Assembly: GCA_026826555.1 (NCBI GenBank)
Contig: JAKSZT010053764.1
Coordinates: 15,558,413 to 15,622,412, forward strand
DNA: 64,000 bases
Direction of reading: 5' to 3'
Source of the DNA: Tolypeutes matacus
Lineage: Eukaryota; Chordata; Mammalia; Cingulata; Chlamyphoridae
Part shown: positions 20,881 through 32,129 of the stretch, in pieces
How positions within the stretch are numbered: the stretch's first letter is position 1
Layout: every line of letters starts with the position of its first letter
Position numbers and translations under genes: made by a program
Notes under the pieces: generated by a model
Database searches by the model: none
Told to the model about the DNA's origin: nothing
The model's input: only the letters and a program-made list of their open reading frames with translations

Positions 20881-21700
20881 TGCCTAGATCTTGACTCCCC
20901 ATTCACTCTCCTTATTAGGCACTACCGAGGCTAGAGAGGTACAGAGTGGCAGGTTAAGACTGAGTAAAGTGGCTCCCATGTTAATTAAGAAATTAACAAG
21001 CTTATCTGCCATGTCAAGGGTCACCTGAGGCTCCTCCTGGTTGATGGTTCGCACAAGGCTTCAGGCCCCTTCTGTCTTCCCCTGGGGCAAGTCCCTGGTG
21101 GTCTGGGTGATGAGGCAGCTTGGGGTCAGGTTTCTGCTGGCTTGGAGCCTGGATCTGGGTGGCCCTGAGGTGACAGTGACTTTAATGGTAGCCTATCCTG
21201 GACCCTGGGCCTGCTGTTTCTTACCTTCTCCGTTTTGGAGGTGTGGTCTCGATTGTTGAAAATTGAGAAGGCTGTTTCTAAAAGGGAGTTAACGGAAGTT
21301 TGGGGGCCCAGGGAGTTTTTGCAGCTTCCTATGGATATCCGAGGCAGACTGGATAATAAAGTGAGCTTCTAGGAGGATTTGTCCTTCTGTAGAGTTAGGA
21401 TCTACCTGAGGGTATTTTTATTGCCTCTACCAGCTTTCCTTGAAATAAGGCTGGGTTTTCGTCCTGCCTCTGCATAATTTCCCCGAGCTTATAATGGACC
21501 AGGTTGGTAGTGTACATCCTCAAGCCTTTGAGGAGACATGTGACCACATGGTCTCTGGTCCCCAGATCTACTTGTCCCCTCCTTCCCTCTTACATAGGAT
21601 TAACTGGAATTCAGGGTCCCATACAGAGGCCCTGTTAGCTATACTGTGACCACGTGGTGTGGCAGGAAAAGATTAGCCTCTTTATTTTAGAACATCAGTA
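20880..21700 (-). pseudogene. gag capsid and protease start of an old class I ERV
   Basis: On the minus strand a frame near 21300-21520 encodes QRQDENPALFQGKLVEA followed, with shifts, by IIQSASDIHRKLQKL. This is the capsid major homology region and C-terminal domain of gammaretrovirus-like Gag. Further on (about 20960-21040) comes EPQVTLDMADKLVNFLINMGA, cited here as EPQVTL then LINMGA, the start of protease with the catalytic DTGA changed to NMGA. No zinc knuckle or RT is recognisable downstream. Multiple stops are present. It is distinct from the element with the Gag start at 16663, because that start lies downstream. Confidence 0.7.
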
Positions 21701-22240
21701 GTCAGGTGTCCCAATTCCTGAGAAGACCCCCCAGGGAGGAGTCTGCTGGAATGCTAGAGGCTGCACCCATTGTTCTAGGGAGAGATGGAAAAAAAGTCTA
21801 TCAGCTAATCCAGCATCCCATATCTGGCCTGACTGAACTTTTAGCCTCCAAACCGAAGCTCTCAAACTGCTTAAGTCTTGAGGGAAGTTTGGAGCTAGCC
21901 TCCAAACCAAAGTGCCCAAGTTGCATAAGTCTTGGGGATGTTTGGAGTTGCTGCTCTGGTTCTTGGCATCCCGAAAACACAGAGGCTGTACCGCTGGGCA
22001 TTCCTGGGGCATCCTAGGTCTTGGGAGACGTGTGGACCTGGGTTCCAGACAAAAGCTGCCAAGCCGAATTTTCTCCCTAGAAAAGGGACTGGCTAGGGAC
22101 CCTCTTTTGGCCTTCTCTTGCAGTGGTCTTCGGAAGTGGCCATGAGAGAGGCTACTGCCAGGGACCACGTTTTGCAGTTAAACCAGACATTAAAAGCCAT
22201 GTTAAGAAGCAGAGACTGATCCGCAGCTTAAACAGCTTGG
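21701..22240 (-). other. Probable 5' gag/leader of the same old ERV
   Basis: A 157-codon minus-strand frame (21695-22168) is open but not recognisable as matrix. By position between capsid and the LTR-like segment it should hold the leader, matrix and p12. The plus strand carries the repeated block tagcctccaaaccaaag at about 21843 and 21898, a roughly 55-bp imperfect duplication. Confidence 0.4.
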
Positions 22241-22740
22241 GGGACCCGGAGGTAATGGATTAACAGAAATCTCAGGGCTTCTGGGAGGCTGAGTAAGGCC
22301 CAGCTGCTTTCCTTCTTTCCCTATAGTAACCTGCTTCACTACTGCAAATAGAAAAAAAGAGAGCTTTATTAACAATATAACAATTGGCGAATTGGGCAAC
22401 ACTAAGTAAAAGCAGGTGTTCCAGAGCATTTGGGGGGAATTTGGAATTCATAGTAAAAAAATAAAAAAAGGGGGAGGGAGAATGGCAACTGTGAGGAGAA
22501 TAGTATTGGAACATGGAGGCAGAAGGAAACTTGTCTGAAACAAACTGGTCAGAGCTTAGGCCTTGTTTTCTTGTCCTTATTTCCTGTAAGTCTCCTTCTC
22601 TCTCTCCAGACTTTCTTGACTGATTGCGAACGTGTAGGGTGTTCCCCTTGTATGCCTCCTTGCTGGGAGCCATTTTGTAACCCTGGCCTGAAGGTCAATT
22701 AGAGTTCCTTTCACACAGCAAACCCCCTATTTGGGCTAAT
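22240..22740 (-). repeat. LTR-like segment upstream of the old gag
   Basis: The minus strand has AATAAAGCTCTC (about 22355-22366), about 120 bases before the putative leader, as in R/U5. A CA-rich promoter-like segment lies upstream. No exact LTR ends, partner LTR or primer site could be fixed, so the call rests on the polyadenylation signal and on position upstream of gag. Confidence 0.4.
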
Positions 22741-22774
22741 TAGGTTTTAAATATTGCTTAAGTAATTAGGTATT

Positions 22775-23092
22775 TTTTTTTTGTTTTGTTTTTTTTTTTT
22801 TTTGGCTTTTTATGATACTTCAGTTTTTGAAATACAGAACTCTTATAGCACATCCACAATATTTACATTTCAAGTTCTTTTTACAAAATATTTATGCCAT
22901 TTTAAAATAGAATCCTGCTGAGATCATGATCTGAAACACTTGTTGGAGAGTTCAAAAAGGACTCACGGAATCTGGTCTCCACAAATCCATTGCATACTGA
23001 CATAAACAAAATATGGCTGAATGGCAGGGATTATCCATACATAAAAATACTAATTCTCTAAACTATGGCCTGTGGGCCAAATCTCGCTGGTC
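22775..23092 (-). pseudogene. Processed retrocopy of an unidentified mRNA 3' end
   Basis: About 318 bp of non-repeat-like sequence ends in a long A tract on the minus strand (plus T-rich at 22773-22803). A perfect 13-bp duplication GTAATTAGGTATT flanks it (22762-22774 and 23093-23105). These are the hallmarks of L1-driven retrotransposition of a cellular transcript, 5'-truncated to its 3'UTR. There is no ORF. I do not recognise the source gene. Confidence 0.75.
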
Positions 23093-23105
23093 GTAATTAG
23101 GTATT

Positions 23106-23780
23106 ATAGGACAGAATTTTCTTCTCTGAAATCCAAACTTACTCTCTTGGTGGTAATATAAAATTGTGGCAGGGATTCTGGGAGAATCTAAATTAAAATT
23201 CAGAGTCTATATCTGAAGAACTATTGGGTACAGCTCATCCCTTCCCCCCAAGTATCTATTTTTATGAGTTGATATGCATGGAAGGAAAGAGCTTGGAAGA
23301 AGGAATATTGTTTCTAAGTTCTTAGAGGCAGAAGAAGAGGAAAGACAGGGAGATGGAAGGATGGAGAGAAGGGAAATGGAAATGATCAAAAGCTGTAGGA
23401 ACGTACTAGATTTAAAAATAAGGGTTCTTATTGTTGGAAGTATTAGGGCTGTGTATGTAAGGGCCTAAAAAGGAGAGCAAGAGCTCCCTGAACACATATT
23501 TTGTTCCAGAGAATGGAGTTTTCCTCCACTGCTTGCAGAAACTGGGAGCGGTTCTAGGAATGCTCCCAGACCTTGAATAGAAAATTCCTTAAAACTAAGG
23601 GTGAAGGGCAGAGAAGCCCACGAACTAAGCTAAAGAGCAATAGGGGCAGACATTAGGGGAGATTTACAATGAAAGGAGTTCTCATTTCCTTTTTTCACTT
23701 GGTTGGGGAAAATGAGGGAACAGATCCTCCCTTCATAGAAATTTTGACCTTTGTTTTCTTTTTACCTGTAAGAGAAGGAT
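23106..23780. other. Apparently single-copy sequence
   Basis: No ORF above background, RNA gene or recognised repeat is seen. A purine-rich patch lies at 23280-23390. Confidence 0.5.
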
Positions 23781-24445
23781 AATGTAACTGAGGGTTAAGA
23801 ATTAACAAATAATTATGATTACTCAATGATTATGTAGATGCCTTTTTACTTCCAGTAAGATAGCCAAAGATTGATACCTGAAATTACTGAAACTGGCTCG
23901 ATGGACCTCATTCTGTGTATACAGGCATTTCCAACTAAAAACTTGCCATTGTAATGATTATTCCAGATAGATCTTACCCTTGTATATGGTCACTTCTATC
24001 TGCTATTATGATGATTATTCCAGATGGATCTTACCGTTGTATATGAACATTTCTATTGAAAGATAACCACTCCACCTTCTTCTGTTCAATATCCATATGA
24101 AAAACCTTGTAACTGATTTGTTAGGTATCCCCCTTCCCCAGATACCTTGATCTCTGATAATGATTGTAATTTTGAGAATCATCCTGATTTGGTACGTGCC
24201 CACATCCTGTTTAGCCCCTTAATGTTTATTAATGAAGGAGCCTGTGCCAGCTCCAACCCATTCATTAGCATCCTGATGTTATAAAATATCAAAATTAATG
24301 CAGTTTGAGGAGGCAGTTTTTGGGCCATTTAAGGCGACTGACCTCCTTTGCTTGTACAAACAAACTCTTTCTCTTTTTGAACCCCGGTGTCTCAGGAATT
24401 GGTCTCTAAGGTGCATCAGGAAGAAATGAACCCACATTTCTTTGG
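23780..24445 (+). repeat. Old LTR remnant with internal 57-bp duplication
   Basis: The plus strand has LTR-like order: a U3-like part, a TATA-like gttataaaat (about 24278-24288), a degenerate polyadenylation block before ctctttctct (about 24357-24372) and a U5-like segment ending near cccaca (about 24435). A 57-bp direct duplication (starting 23954 and 24011; atgattattccagat repeated) lies in the U3 part, as enhancer duplications often do. Family unknown; ends approximate. Confidence 0.5.
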
Positions 24446-24449
24446 TATC

Positions 24450-25590
24450 AATAACATCCTGGGACAAGAGTGGGGAGTCATCTAAGAGAAGAAAGTGGAC
24501 AAAGCTGGCCGATGTGCCAGGAAAGACTTGGCCAGTTGCAGGCTGGTGGATGTAGGTGGGCTATACTCTGCCAAGGAACTCATGGCTGGGCATGTTTCTC
24601 TAAGTAGGCTCTAGAAATTCAGAGGATGCCCTAAAAGAGAACAGGGGATTGTAAAAGTGCAAGATTGACACTTGCTTCTTACTACCTCCCCCCACCCCCA
24701 TGAGGTTCCATCAAAAGCATAGACTGTGCTGCTGGGATGTCTGCAGGGGACCCAAATTACTTGAACTAGATAGTGGTAGGTGTCTGTACGTATGACCCTT
24801 AACCAAGCAGGAAAATTTATCTAGAGGATGTATAGATTTTGAGTACTGAAAGATACACCTCCCGGACTGGGAGGCAATGTTCTCAGAGGGCAGGGCCAGG
24901 AGGAACAGCAGGTGGCTGGGCACAGAGTGGACATACATAGAGAGGACTGAGCAGAAGCACATGGAAGGGCCAGCTCTGAGCATATGGGCCTCCCAGAAAT
25001 AGCTGGGGAGACTCTGAGGGGAGTGCTGAAGTCCTGAAGCTTGGCATTGATGGTTCAGAGCTAGCAAAAGGTGAGGGCCAATGCAAGTTAGGTAACTATA
25101 GGCTGCTGAGAAACCTGGGGACAGTTGGATTATTAATAGAAAACTCACTATCTTCTAAAGGTTATGACCATTGTGGTGGATTTCCTGCAAAACAACAAAC
25201 CTTAAGGCCTAGACTCTACTCCCTAATAGCTTAGCTATTCTTAGAACTGTCAAGTGTGCTATGGCAACAGCATAATACTTAATTTCCTAGATTCTGAAAC
25301 AATAAATTTTAAGACACATCTTTGTTTTAATAAGAGGTTTCTAGGAGGAAAAACCTACTATATTGAATTTCACATTGATTTTAAGACACAACCCCAGTTT
25401 TAGAAACATTAAAATGCCACAAATGTGCATCTTAGAACTGAAGAAATACAGTAGTAATGCCGCAAGCTGCAAACACACCACTAAAGGCTCTGCTAGATTC
25501 TTTTGCCAGAATTCAGAGTGGATGTGTATTTGCATTGCTTCCTCTTTCCTATCTGAGAGGAAATAGAGATGGGAAATTGGCATTTACTGA
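24450..25590. other. No recognised gene or repeat
   Basis: This moderately GC-rich sequence has a 145-codon minus-strand frame (24711-25148) without recognisable domains, Kozak context or splice structure. I see nothing else. Confidence 0.5.
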
Positions 25591-25597
25591 GTATCTG

Positions 25598-25860
25598 CCA
25601 CAGTAATAAAAATAATGGAGACATCTAATGTTGATTGACTACTTATTATGTACCTGGAATTTGCTAAGTGCTTTCACTTACATTATTTCATTTAATCTTC
25701 ATAATGTTCTTCAGAGATAGGTGTTAGGAATACTATTAACACTCAGTTTCCCCATTTTTGCAGATCAGGAAATCAAGATGCATAGAGAATAACTTGTTTG
25801 AGGTCACAGTTATTAAGTGGCAAAGTTGGGATATAAATCTATAAACCTAGGGTTGCTTAG
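25598..25860 (-). mobile_element. MIR SINE
   Basis: The plus strand carries the reverse of MIR: a tattatgtacctgg-like 3' part, then gatcaggaaatcaag and gaggtcacag (reverse of the tgacctyggg and cctcatctgt core). It is an old mammal-wide SINE with about 25-30% visible divergence. Confidence 0.8.
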
Positions 25861-26687
25861 GTTTTTATTTTAACTCATTTGTTTTGCTTTTTATCCTCTT
25901 TCTTAAAAATTGCGAAATACATCATGCATACAAAAGTATATATGATAAAAAAGTATATGTAATATACGTACTTAAAAAAAAATATGCACCCACCACTCAA
26001 CTTAAGAAATAATACATTTCCAATGTTTTTTAAATTGTGGTAACTTATATAACAAAGTTTGCAATTTTAGCTATTTATAAGTGTACAATTCAGTGGCATT
26101 ACTTACTTTTATAATACCCACTAAGCAATAACTCCCCATTCCTCTTCCCCCAGAAACTGGCAACCTCCAATCTACTCTCTGTCTTTATGAATTAGCTTAT
26201 TCTAGATATTTCATGTAAGTGGATTCATATGACATTTGTTCTTTTGTGTCTTTCTCATTTCAGTCAACACGGTATCTTCATGGTTCGTTTATGTTGCCGC
26301 ACGTACCAGGACTTCATTCCTCCTTACAGCTGAATAATATTCCATTGTATGGATATACCACATTTTGTTTATCCATTCAACCATTGATGTACATTTAGGT
26401 TGTTCCCACTTTTGTCTATTGTGAACAATGCTACAGTGAATATTGGTGTACAAATATCTGTTATAAGTCCCTACTTTCAACTCTTCGGGGTATATACCTA
26501 AGAGTGGAATTGATGGGTCTTATGGTAATTCTATGTTTAACTCTTTTGAGGAATTGCCAAACTACTTTCCATAGGCCATAGATGTGGGAGTTTACTTCTG
26601 TGCTCTCAGTTCTATTCCAGTGGAGCATATGTCTGACCTTGTGCCAATATCATCTGTTTTGATTACTGCAGCTTTGTAGTAAGTTTT

Positions 26688-26901
26688 TTTTTTTTTTTTA
26701 GGTACTGAGGCTGGGGATTAAATCCTGGACTCCCTATGTGAGAAACCTGCGCTCAACCACTGAGTCACATAGGCTCCCCTGAGTTGGTTTTTTTGTTTGT
26801 TTGTTTATTGTTTTGTTTGTTTTTAGGAGGCACTGAGGACTGAAACCAGGACCTCCCATGTGAGAAGGAGGCACTCAACTGCTTGAGCCACATCTGTGTC
26901 C
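26688..26901 (-). mobile_element. Two DAS-like SINE monomers within one target duplication
   Basis: The unit consists of two minus-strand tRNA-like heads, 26688-26778 and about 26787-26901, each with its own A tail (plus T-rich). One duplication TGTAGTAAGTTTT (26675-26687 and 26902-26914) encloses both. This is either a dimeric SINE or a second SINE inserted into the tail of the first. Confidence 0.8.
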
Positions 26902-27309
26902 TGTAGTAAGTTTTGAATTCAGAAAGTATGAATCTTCAAAATTTGTTTTTCATTTTCAAGATGTTTTTGGTTATTTGGGGCCTCTTGCTCTTCTAGTGAC
27001 TCTGACAATTGCCTTTTAAATTTCTGTAAAAAGGGATGTTGGAATTTTGATTGGGAATGCATTGAATCTATAGATCACTTGGGTTATATTGACATCCAAA
27101 CAATATTGTCTTCCAGTCTATGAACACGAGCTGTCTTGTCATTTGTTTAAATTGCCTTTAATTTCTTTGAGCAATGTTCAAAGACTGATTGTGTGAGTCT
27201 TTTACATCCTTATTAAGTTTATTCCTTGATTTATCTTTTATATGCTATTGTAAATGGAATTGTTTTCCTGATTTCCTTGTCAGCTTGTTCATTGCTAATA
27301 AAAAACATT

Positions 27310-27600
27310 ACAGTCCCATGTTTTTTAAATTAGAAAAGGTGTAGGTTTACAGAAAAGTCACACAAAAAATACAGTGTTCTCATATATTCCCTGTTGTTGA
27401 CACTTTGCATCAGTGTGGTACTTTTGTTATAATTGCAGAAAGAATATTAAAATATTATAGTCTCTTCCTTGCAATTGATGAAAAAATATTACAGTATTAC
27501 TGTTTACTATAGACCATAAGTTCCATTAGTTGAATTTTCCCATGTATTACCTTATTTTTAACACCTTTGTAATAGTGACAGATATTTGTTTCTGATTCAT
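27310..27600 (-). mobile_element. L1 3' end nested in the old L1
   Basis: The block tttacagaaaagtcac...tattccc, followed by ttgacac and gtgtggtac, is the reverse of a common L1 3'UTR end. The same sequence occurs at 29535, 32130, 36940 and 49080 and on the plus strand at 58840-59045. Host ORF2 sequence resumes at about 27605. Confidence 0.7.
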
Positions 27601-28364
27601 GGAAGAACATTCTTGTGAAACCCTACTGGTTTTTGTGGGTTGATCTTGTACCCTGCAACTTTAGTTTATTAACTCTCACAGCTTACTTGTGGAAACTTTG
27701 GGATTTTCTATATACAAGATCATTTAATCTGCAAATAGAGATAGTTTTACTTCTTTGCATCCTTTTATTTCTTTTTCTTGCTTAATTGCTCTGGCTAGAA
27801 CTTCTAGTACTGGTGAAAGAGGATATCTTGTCTTATTTCTGATCTTAGGGGGAATGCTTTTCAGTCTTTTACTATTGGGTATGTTAGCTGTGGATTTCTC
27901 ATATATGTCCTTTATCATGTTGAGGAAGTTCCCTCCTAGTTACCTGAGTGTTTTTATTGAGAAGGGGTGCTGGATTTTGTCAGATGCCTTTTTTTTGCAC
28001 CAAATGAAATCATCATGAGTTCTTTCTCTCTTCATTTTATTTGGTGTATTGCATTGATTGGCTTTCTTATGTTAAACCACCCTTCCATTCCTGTGATAAA
28101 ATCCACTTGATCATGATGCATAATCTTTTTAATATGCTGTTGGTCTTGGTTTGTTAACATTTTGTTGAGGATTTTTGTACCTGTATTTTTGAAGGATATT
28201 CATCTGTAATTTTCTTTTCTTGTGATTTTTAAATTCTTGCTTTGGTATTAGGGTAATGCTGGTCTCATAGAATGAATTAGGAAGTGTAATTTCCAATGTT
28301 TTTTGAAGCTTGCAACATGATGTTCTTCAATTACATTCTCTTCCCTTCCCCCAGTTAATCTCTA

Positions 28365-28615
28365 CCCCAAACTTTGGGTTAATCATTCCATATTTACTTT
28401 ATAAGTTTTTTAAAACCACTTATGTATGTATCTATAACCAAGGTATTTAATTTTGCTTTTATACAAATGAAATCCACATTATATATTCTTCTGTGACTTG
28501 CCTATTGTATTTTTCAGATTCATCTATGTTGATGGTAAAATATTCCATTGTTTACATATACCACAATATATTTATATACTCTTTTGTTGATGGAGATCAT
28601 TTACTGATATACTGG
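28365..28615 (-). mobile_element. Old L1-type fragment
   Basis: The phrases ttcatctatgttgatggtaa and attccattgtttacatataccac are the reverse of L1 ORF2/3'UTR boundary sequence. It is strongly diverged and short. Confidence 0.5.
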
Positions 28616-28859
28616 ATGACTCAAAGGTCATTTTCTCTAGTGTACCATTGCTCCAGCAGGAGCAGATTCAGGCTTGTCTGAAACCTATTCCTGCGTATAT
28701 GCTTTATGCTTTCTTGCAAATGTGACTTCATTTTTTTTTTTTATAAAGGACTTCCCCTTCCTCTGTGCGATGTTCTGAAATATATGAAAAATGTTACTTT
28801 TTCAGCTTCATTTCTAATCACTCCCACCATTATACATTATACTTCGGGCATACTAAATT

Positions 28860-29000
28860 ATTGCAGTTCTGAATACTGCAATTTTACCCTGCTCTCTTGC
28901 CTCTGGTCCTTTGTCCATATCGCTCTTTCTGCCTGGAATGTCCATTTCCTTGCCAACTCCTGTCTGCCTTTTAGGAATCACCTGCTTGGGGAAGTCTTCC
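28860..29000 (+). mobile_element. L2 LINE fragment
   Basis: The plus strand carries the L2 3' region block ctttctgcctggaatgtcc followed by ggaagtcttcct. It is ancient and non-coding. Confidence 0.6.
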
Positions 29001-29004
29001 TCTA

Positions 29005-29530
29005 TGACATTGTAAGTTGGGGCTTTTCCTTGAGCTAGCAGAGAGGACTTCCTGCTGTCATCTCAGGGCTTAGTAATAATTGACTTTCCAAAGTATCAGA
29101 TATATTAAGTAATAAAACCCTATATTTGTACTTTGTGTCTGGAAAGACTCAATGAAAAGTCAGTCTTGTATAGTTATAACTGCAATGAACAGGAAACATG
29201 GAAACACCACTTAGATTTGTCAGTACAACTTCTAAAGTGTCCTTGGGTTAGGGCACTAATTAAATCCTTATTGGTAACAAAGGGGTAGGTAAATTCATTT
29301 GCCTTCAGGACTTTTGGCTAGATTCCAGAGGCCTTTCTCTAAGAGCAACAAGATACAACCCACCTTCTTTGCCTGGAGTTAGTTCTCTGGCATGGGAAAG
29401 AAAACTGCTCATTTAGTTCCCTTTCTTTATTTTTCTCACACTGGCTGCTTATCTTGGGACAACACACTAGGAAATACCTCAAGGAGTGGGTGGGGATGAG
29501 AAGTAGGAATCAGATTAATTGGTAGTGTAT
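29005..29530. other. No recognised feature
   Basis: No ORF, RNA gene or repeat was recognised. Confidence 0.5.
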
Positions 29531-29534
29531 TTTT

Positions 29535-30460
29535 TTTTTTATAAGTGAACTATTTATTTTAGAATAATTTTAGATTTACAGAAAAGTTGCAAAGAGAGTA
29601 CAGAGTTCCTATATTCCCTCACTCTCCATTTCTCCTATTGTTAACATCTTATATTAAGTAAATATAAACATGCTATATTTGTCACAACCAAGGAATCAAC
29701 ATTGGTACACTGTTAACTAAACCCCACAGTTTATTTTTTATTTTTAAAGATTTATTTTATTTATTTATTTCTCCCTACTGCCTTGTTGTTTGCATTTGCT
29801 GTGTCTGCTTATTGTGTGCTGGTCTTCTTTTTCAGGCTGCACCAGGAACAGAACCTGGGACCTCCCATGTGGGAGGGAGGTACCTAATCACCTGTGCCAC
29901 CTTTACTCCCTGCTTTGTTGGGTCTCTCATTATGTTTTCCTTGTGTCTTTTGTTGCATCATCTTGTTGAGTCAGTTTGCATCACCTGGCCGTTGCGTCAG
30001 CTCATTGTCTTGCTCGTCTTCTTTAGAAGGCACCGGGCACCAAACCTGGGACCTCCCATGTGGTAGGTGGGAGCTCAATCGCTTGAGCCACATCTGCTTC
30101 CCCCCACAGTTTATTTGGATTTTACTAGTTATTCCCTAATATCCTTTTTCTATTCCAGGATCTCATCCAGGTCTACATTACATTTAGTTGTGTCTCCTTA
30201 GCTTCTTTTGGTCTGTAACAGTTTCTCAGAGTTTACTTGTTTTGGATGACCTTGATAGTTTTGAGTAGTCAGATATTTTGTACAGTGACTATCAATTTGG
30301 GTGTCTGATGTTTTTCTAATTTTTAGACTGAGGTAATAGGTTTGGGGGAGGATGACCACAAAGGTGAAGTACCATTCTTATCACATCATAACAAGGTTTC
30401 ATGGTATCAACATGATTTCTCACTGAGCTACATAATTTTTAATATCTTCAGTTAAATGCC
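29535..30460 (-). mobile_element. L1 3'UTR fragment, split by a SINE
   Basis: The reverse of the L1 3' end (acagaaaagttgcaaagaga... ) runs 29535-29736 and continues at 30117-30460 (ttccaggatctcatccagg, then gtttctcagagttt). The insertion at 29737-30101 interrupts it. Confidence 0.7.
29737..30101 (-). mobile_element. Dimeric DAS-like SINE
   Basis: Two tRNA-like parts are read on minus (B boxes near 29840-29860 and 30035-30050), joined by a CT-rich spacer, with an A tail. The 15-bp duplication CCCCACAGTTTATTT is exact (29722-29736 and 30102-30116). Confidence 0.88.
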
Positions 30461-30469
30461 TGGGCAGTG

Positions 30470-30660
30470 AGAGACTAGATGTTGGAGCCAGAAGACTAAA
30501 TTCAGATACCAGCTCTGACATTTATTAGCTGTGTGACACGGGAAAGTTAATCTCTTTATTCCTTAGTTTCCTCATCTGTAAAGTGTAGGTAATAATAATA
30601 TCTACCCAATTAAATTTATAAATATATTAAAAGCATTTGGAGCAGTACTAGAATATACTA
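30470..30660 (+). mobile_element. MIR SINE
   Basis: The plus strand carries the MIR core ttagctgtgtgac...cctcatctgtaaa with a tRNA-like head to its left. Confidence 0.85.
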
Positions 30661-30962
30661 AGTAGGATTAAGTTTTGACAATTATTAATATTAGTGATTA
30701 ACATGAAATTTAAAGAATGTCTCCCTGTCTTATTATACCTCAGAAAATTAAACTGTTAGTGTTTATATCACAGACAACCTAGATTTTAAATTTTGAACAT
30801 GGGAAGATCTTTGTCTAATTGTTTCTTGGAATTTTGAATCATTCCTATTATTTTGGTTTCCCTTAAAATTTGCATCCTCTGCTAATGAGAATTCTTTTCA
30901 GAGGACTTCTTTGGGTATTTTCATTATCATTTCATTTGTATAATTCAGGTATTAAACTTATA

Positions 30963-31413
30963 GGGGGGCAGATGTGGCTCAAATGGTTGGGCGTCCGTCT
31001 GCCATATGGAGGGACCTGGGTTCCATCCCTGGGACCTCCCGGTAAAATAAAAAATATATATATAAAAGGCGCATGGGCTGCCAGGCTCTGTGTGTTGGTG
31101 AGCCGCCAGGCCCCAGGAGCCATGCAACAAGATGATGTCACAACAAGAGAGAGACACGGGAGAGACAAGACGAGATGCTCCGAAAGCTCTGGAAGCCAGG
31201 AGCTGAGGTGGCGCAGGCGGCAGAATACCTGTCTCCTACATCGGAAGTCTCCAGGATCGAATCCTGGTGAAGACTGGAGGAGGAGGATGAGAAGAGATAG
31301 CAGAAAACATACACAGAGAATTGCCCAGTGAATGGACACAAAACAGCAAATGGGGAAGAGGGGAGGGGTTTAAAACGGATAAAGTAAATAAATAAATCTT
31401 TAAAAAAAAAAAA
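30963..31413 (+). mobile_element. Dimeric DAS-like SINE, full length
   Basis: The first tRNA-like head (30963-31045: A box tggctcaaatggt, B box ggttccatcc) is followed by an A-rich/TA linker, a non-tRNA body (31070-31200), then a second tRNA-like unit (about 31200-31270: gtggcgcaggcgg and ggatcgaatcc), a tail region and an A tract. The duplication AAACTTATA flanks it (30954-30962 and 31414-31422). It is a Pol III type SINE mobilised by L1. Confidence 0.92.
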
Positions 31414-31734
31414 AAAACTTATATTCACTTAGAATTTGCAAATTCTCTTCAGTGTGCAGGCTCTTTTAGCTATTGATCCCCAGGCCAGAAGTGCAATTCT
31501 GATGAATAATCTATGAAAAAAAGTTGTTACTATTTCTTCCCTTTGGTCCAAATCAAAGAATCCAGTATGTGTTTCAGCATTTATTAGTATTATAAATGAA
31601 GATTTATAATTCTATTTTCACTACATAATTAATGGTTGGACTTAACAAAAATGGAAGGTAGTCACATTTGCAAATCTGTATATCAGGGTTTTTTTTGTTT
31701 GTTTGATTTAGTTTCTTTTTTGTATGTCAGGGTT

Positions 31735-31885
31735 TTTTTTTTTTAATTAAAATTTTTTTATCCCCCCTCCCCCACAAGATGGCTCCCTCACCTGTCTGCT
31801 CATCTTCTTTAGGAGGCGCTGGGAACCGAACCCAGGACCTTTCATGTGGGATGCAGGTGCCCTATTGCTTGAGCCACATCCATTC
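31735..31885 (-). mobile_element. DAS-like SINE, partial
   Basis: A minus-strand tRNA-like head (plus ggaaccgaacccaggacc... ttgagccacatcc) has an upstream linker and T-rich plus-strand tail. A flanking block resembling tgta(t)gtcagggttttt occurs on both sides with mismatches. Confidence 0.75.
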
Positions 31886-32129
31886 CCCCTTGTATATCTG
31901 GGTTTTGATGCATTTTCCAGTTTTCTATTTGCAATTCTAAGTGATCATTTTGAATATTGTTTCTGCATATTAAGATCTATTCTTTTGCGCTTGGTATTTC
32001 TGAAATTTTCACTCTAAACTTCACAAAATGTTTAATGCAAACCCAAATATTCATATTTAAAATATTTTCTTCTAATGTTTTATTATTTCAAGGAAATGGT
32101 ATCAACTTGCCTTTTTTGAAAAACTTTTA

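Larger units (their letters stand above)
25890..28330 (-). mobile_element. Old L1 fragment (3'UTR and C-terminal ORF2)
   Basis: The plus strand reads the reverse of an old L1: 3'UTR-like sequence at 25890-26190, then ORF2 from 26230 backward through the RT (degenerate palm region 27700-28320). It has many stops (for example short frames at 26289-26480 and 27724-27918). A SINE pair (26688-26901) and the 3' end of another L1 (27310-27600) interrupt it. Confidence 0.8.

Noticed and set aside
21695..22168. 157-codon minus-strand ORF
   Set aside because: It does not resemble matrix or any protein I know; kept only as probable ERV leader/gag region by position.
24711..25148. 145-codon minus-strand ORF in apparently single-copy DNA
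   Set aside because: No recognisable domain, repeated motif or splice context; length is within chance for this GC content.
30963..31045. tRNA gene-like A and B boxes
   Set aside because: They belong to SINE heads with A tails and target duplications, not to free tRNA genes; the cloverleaf is not preserved.
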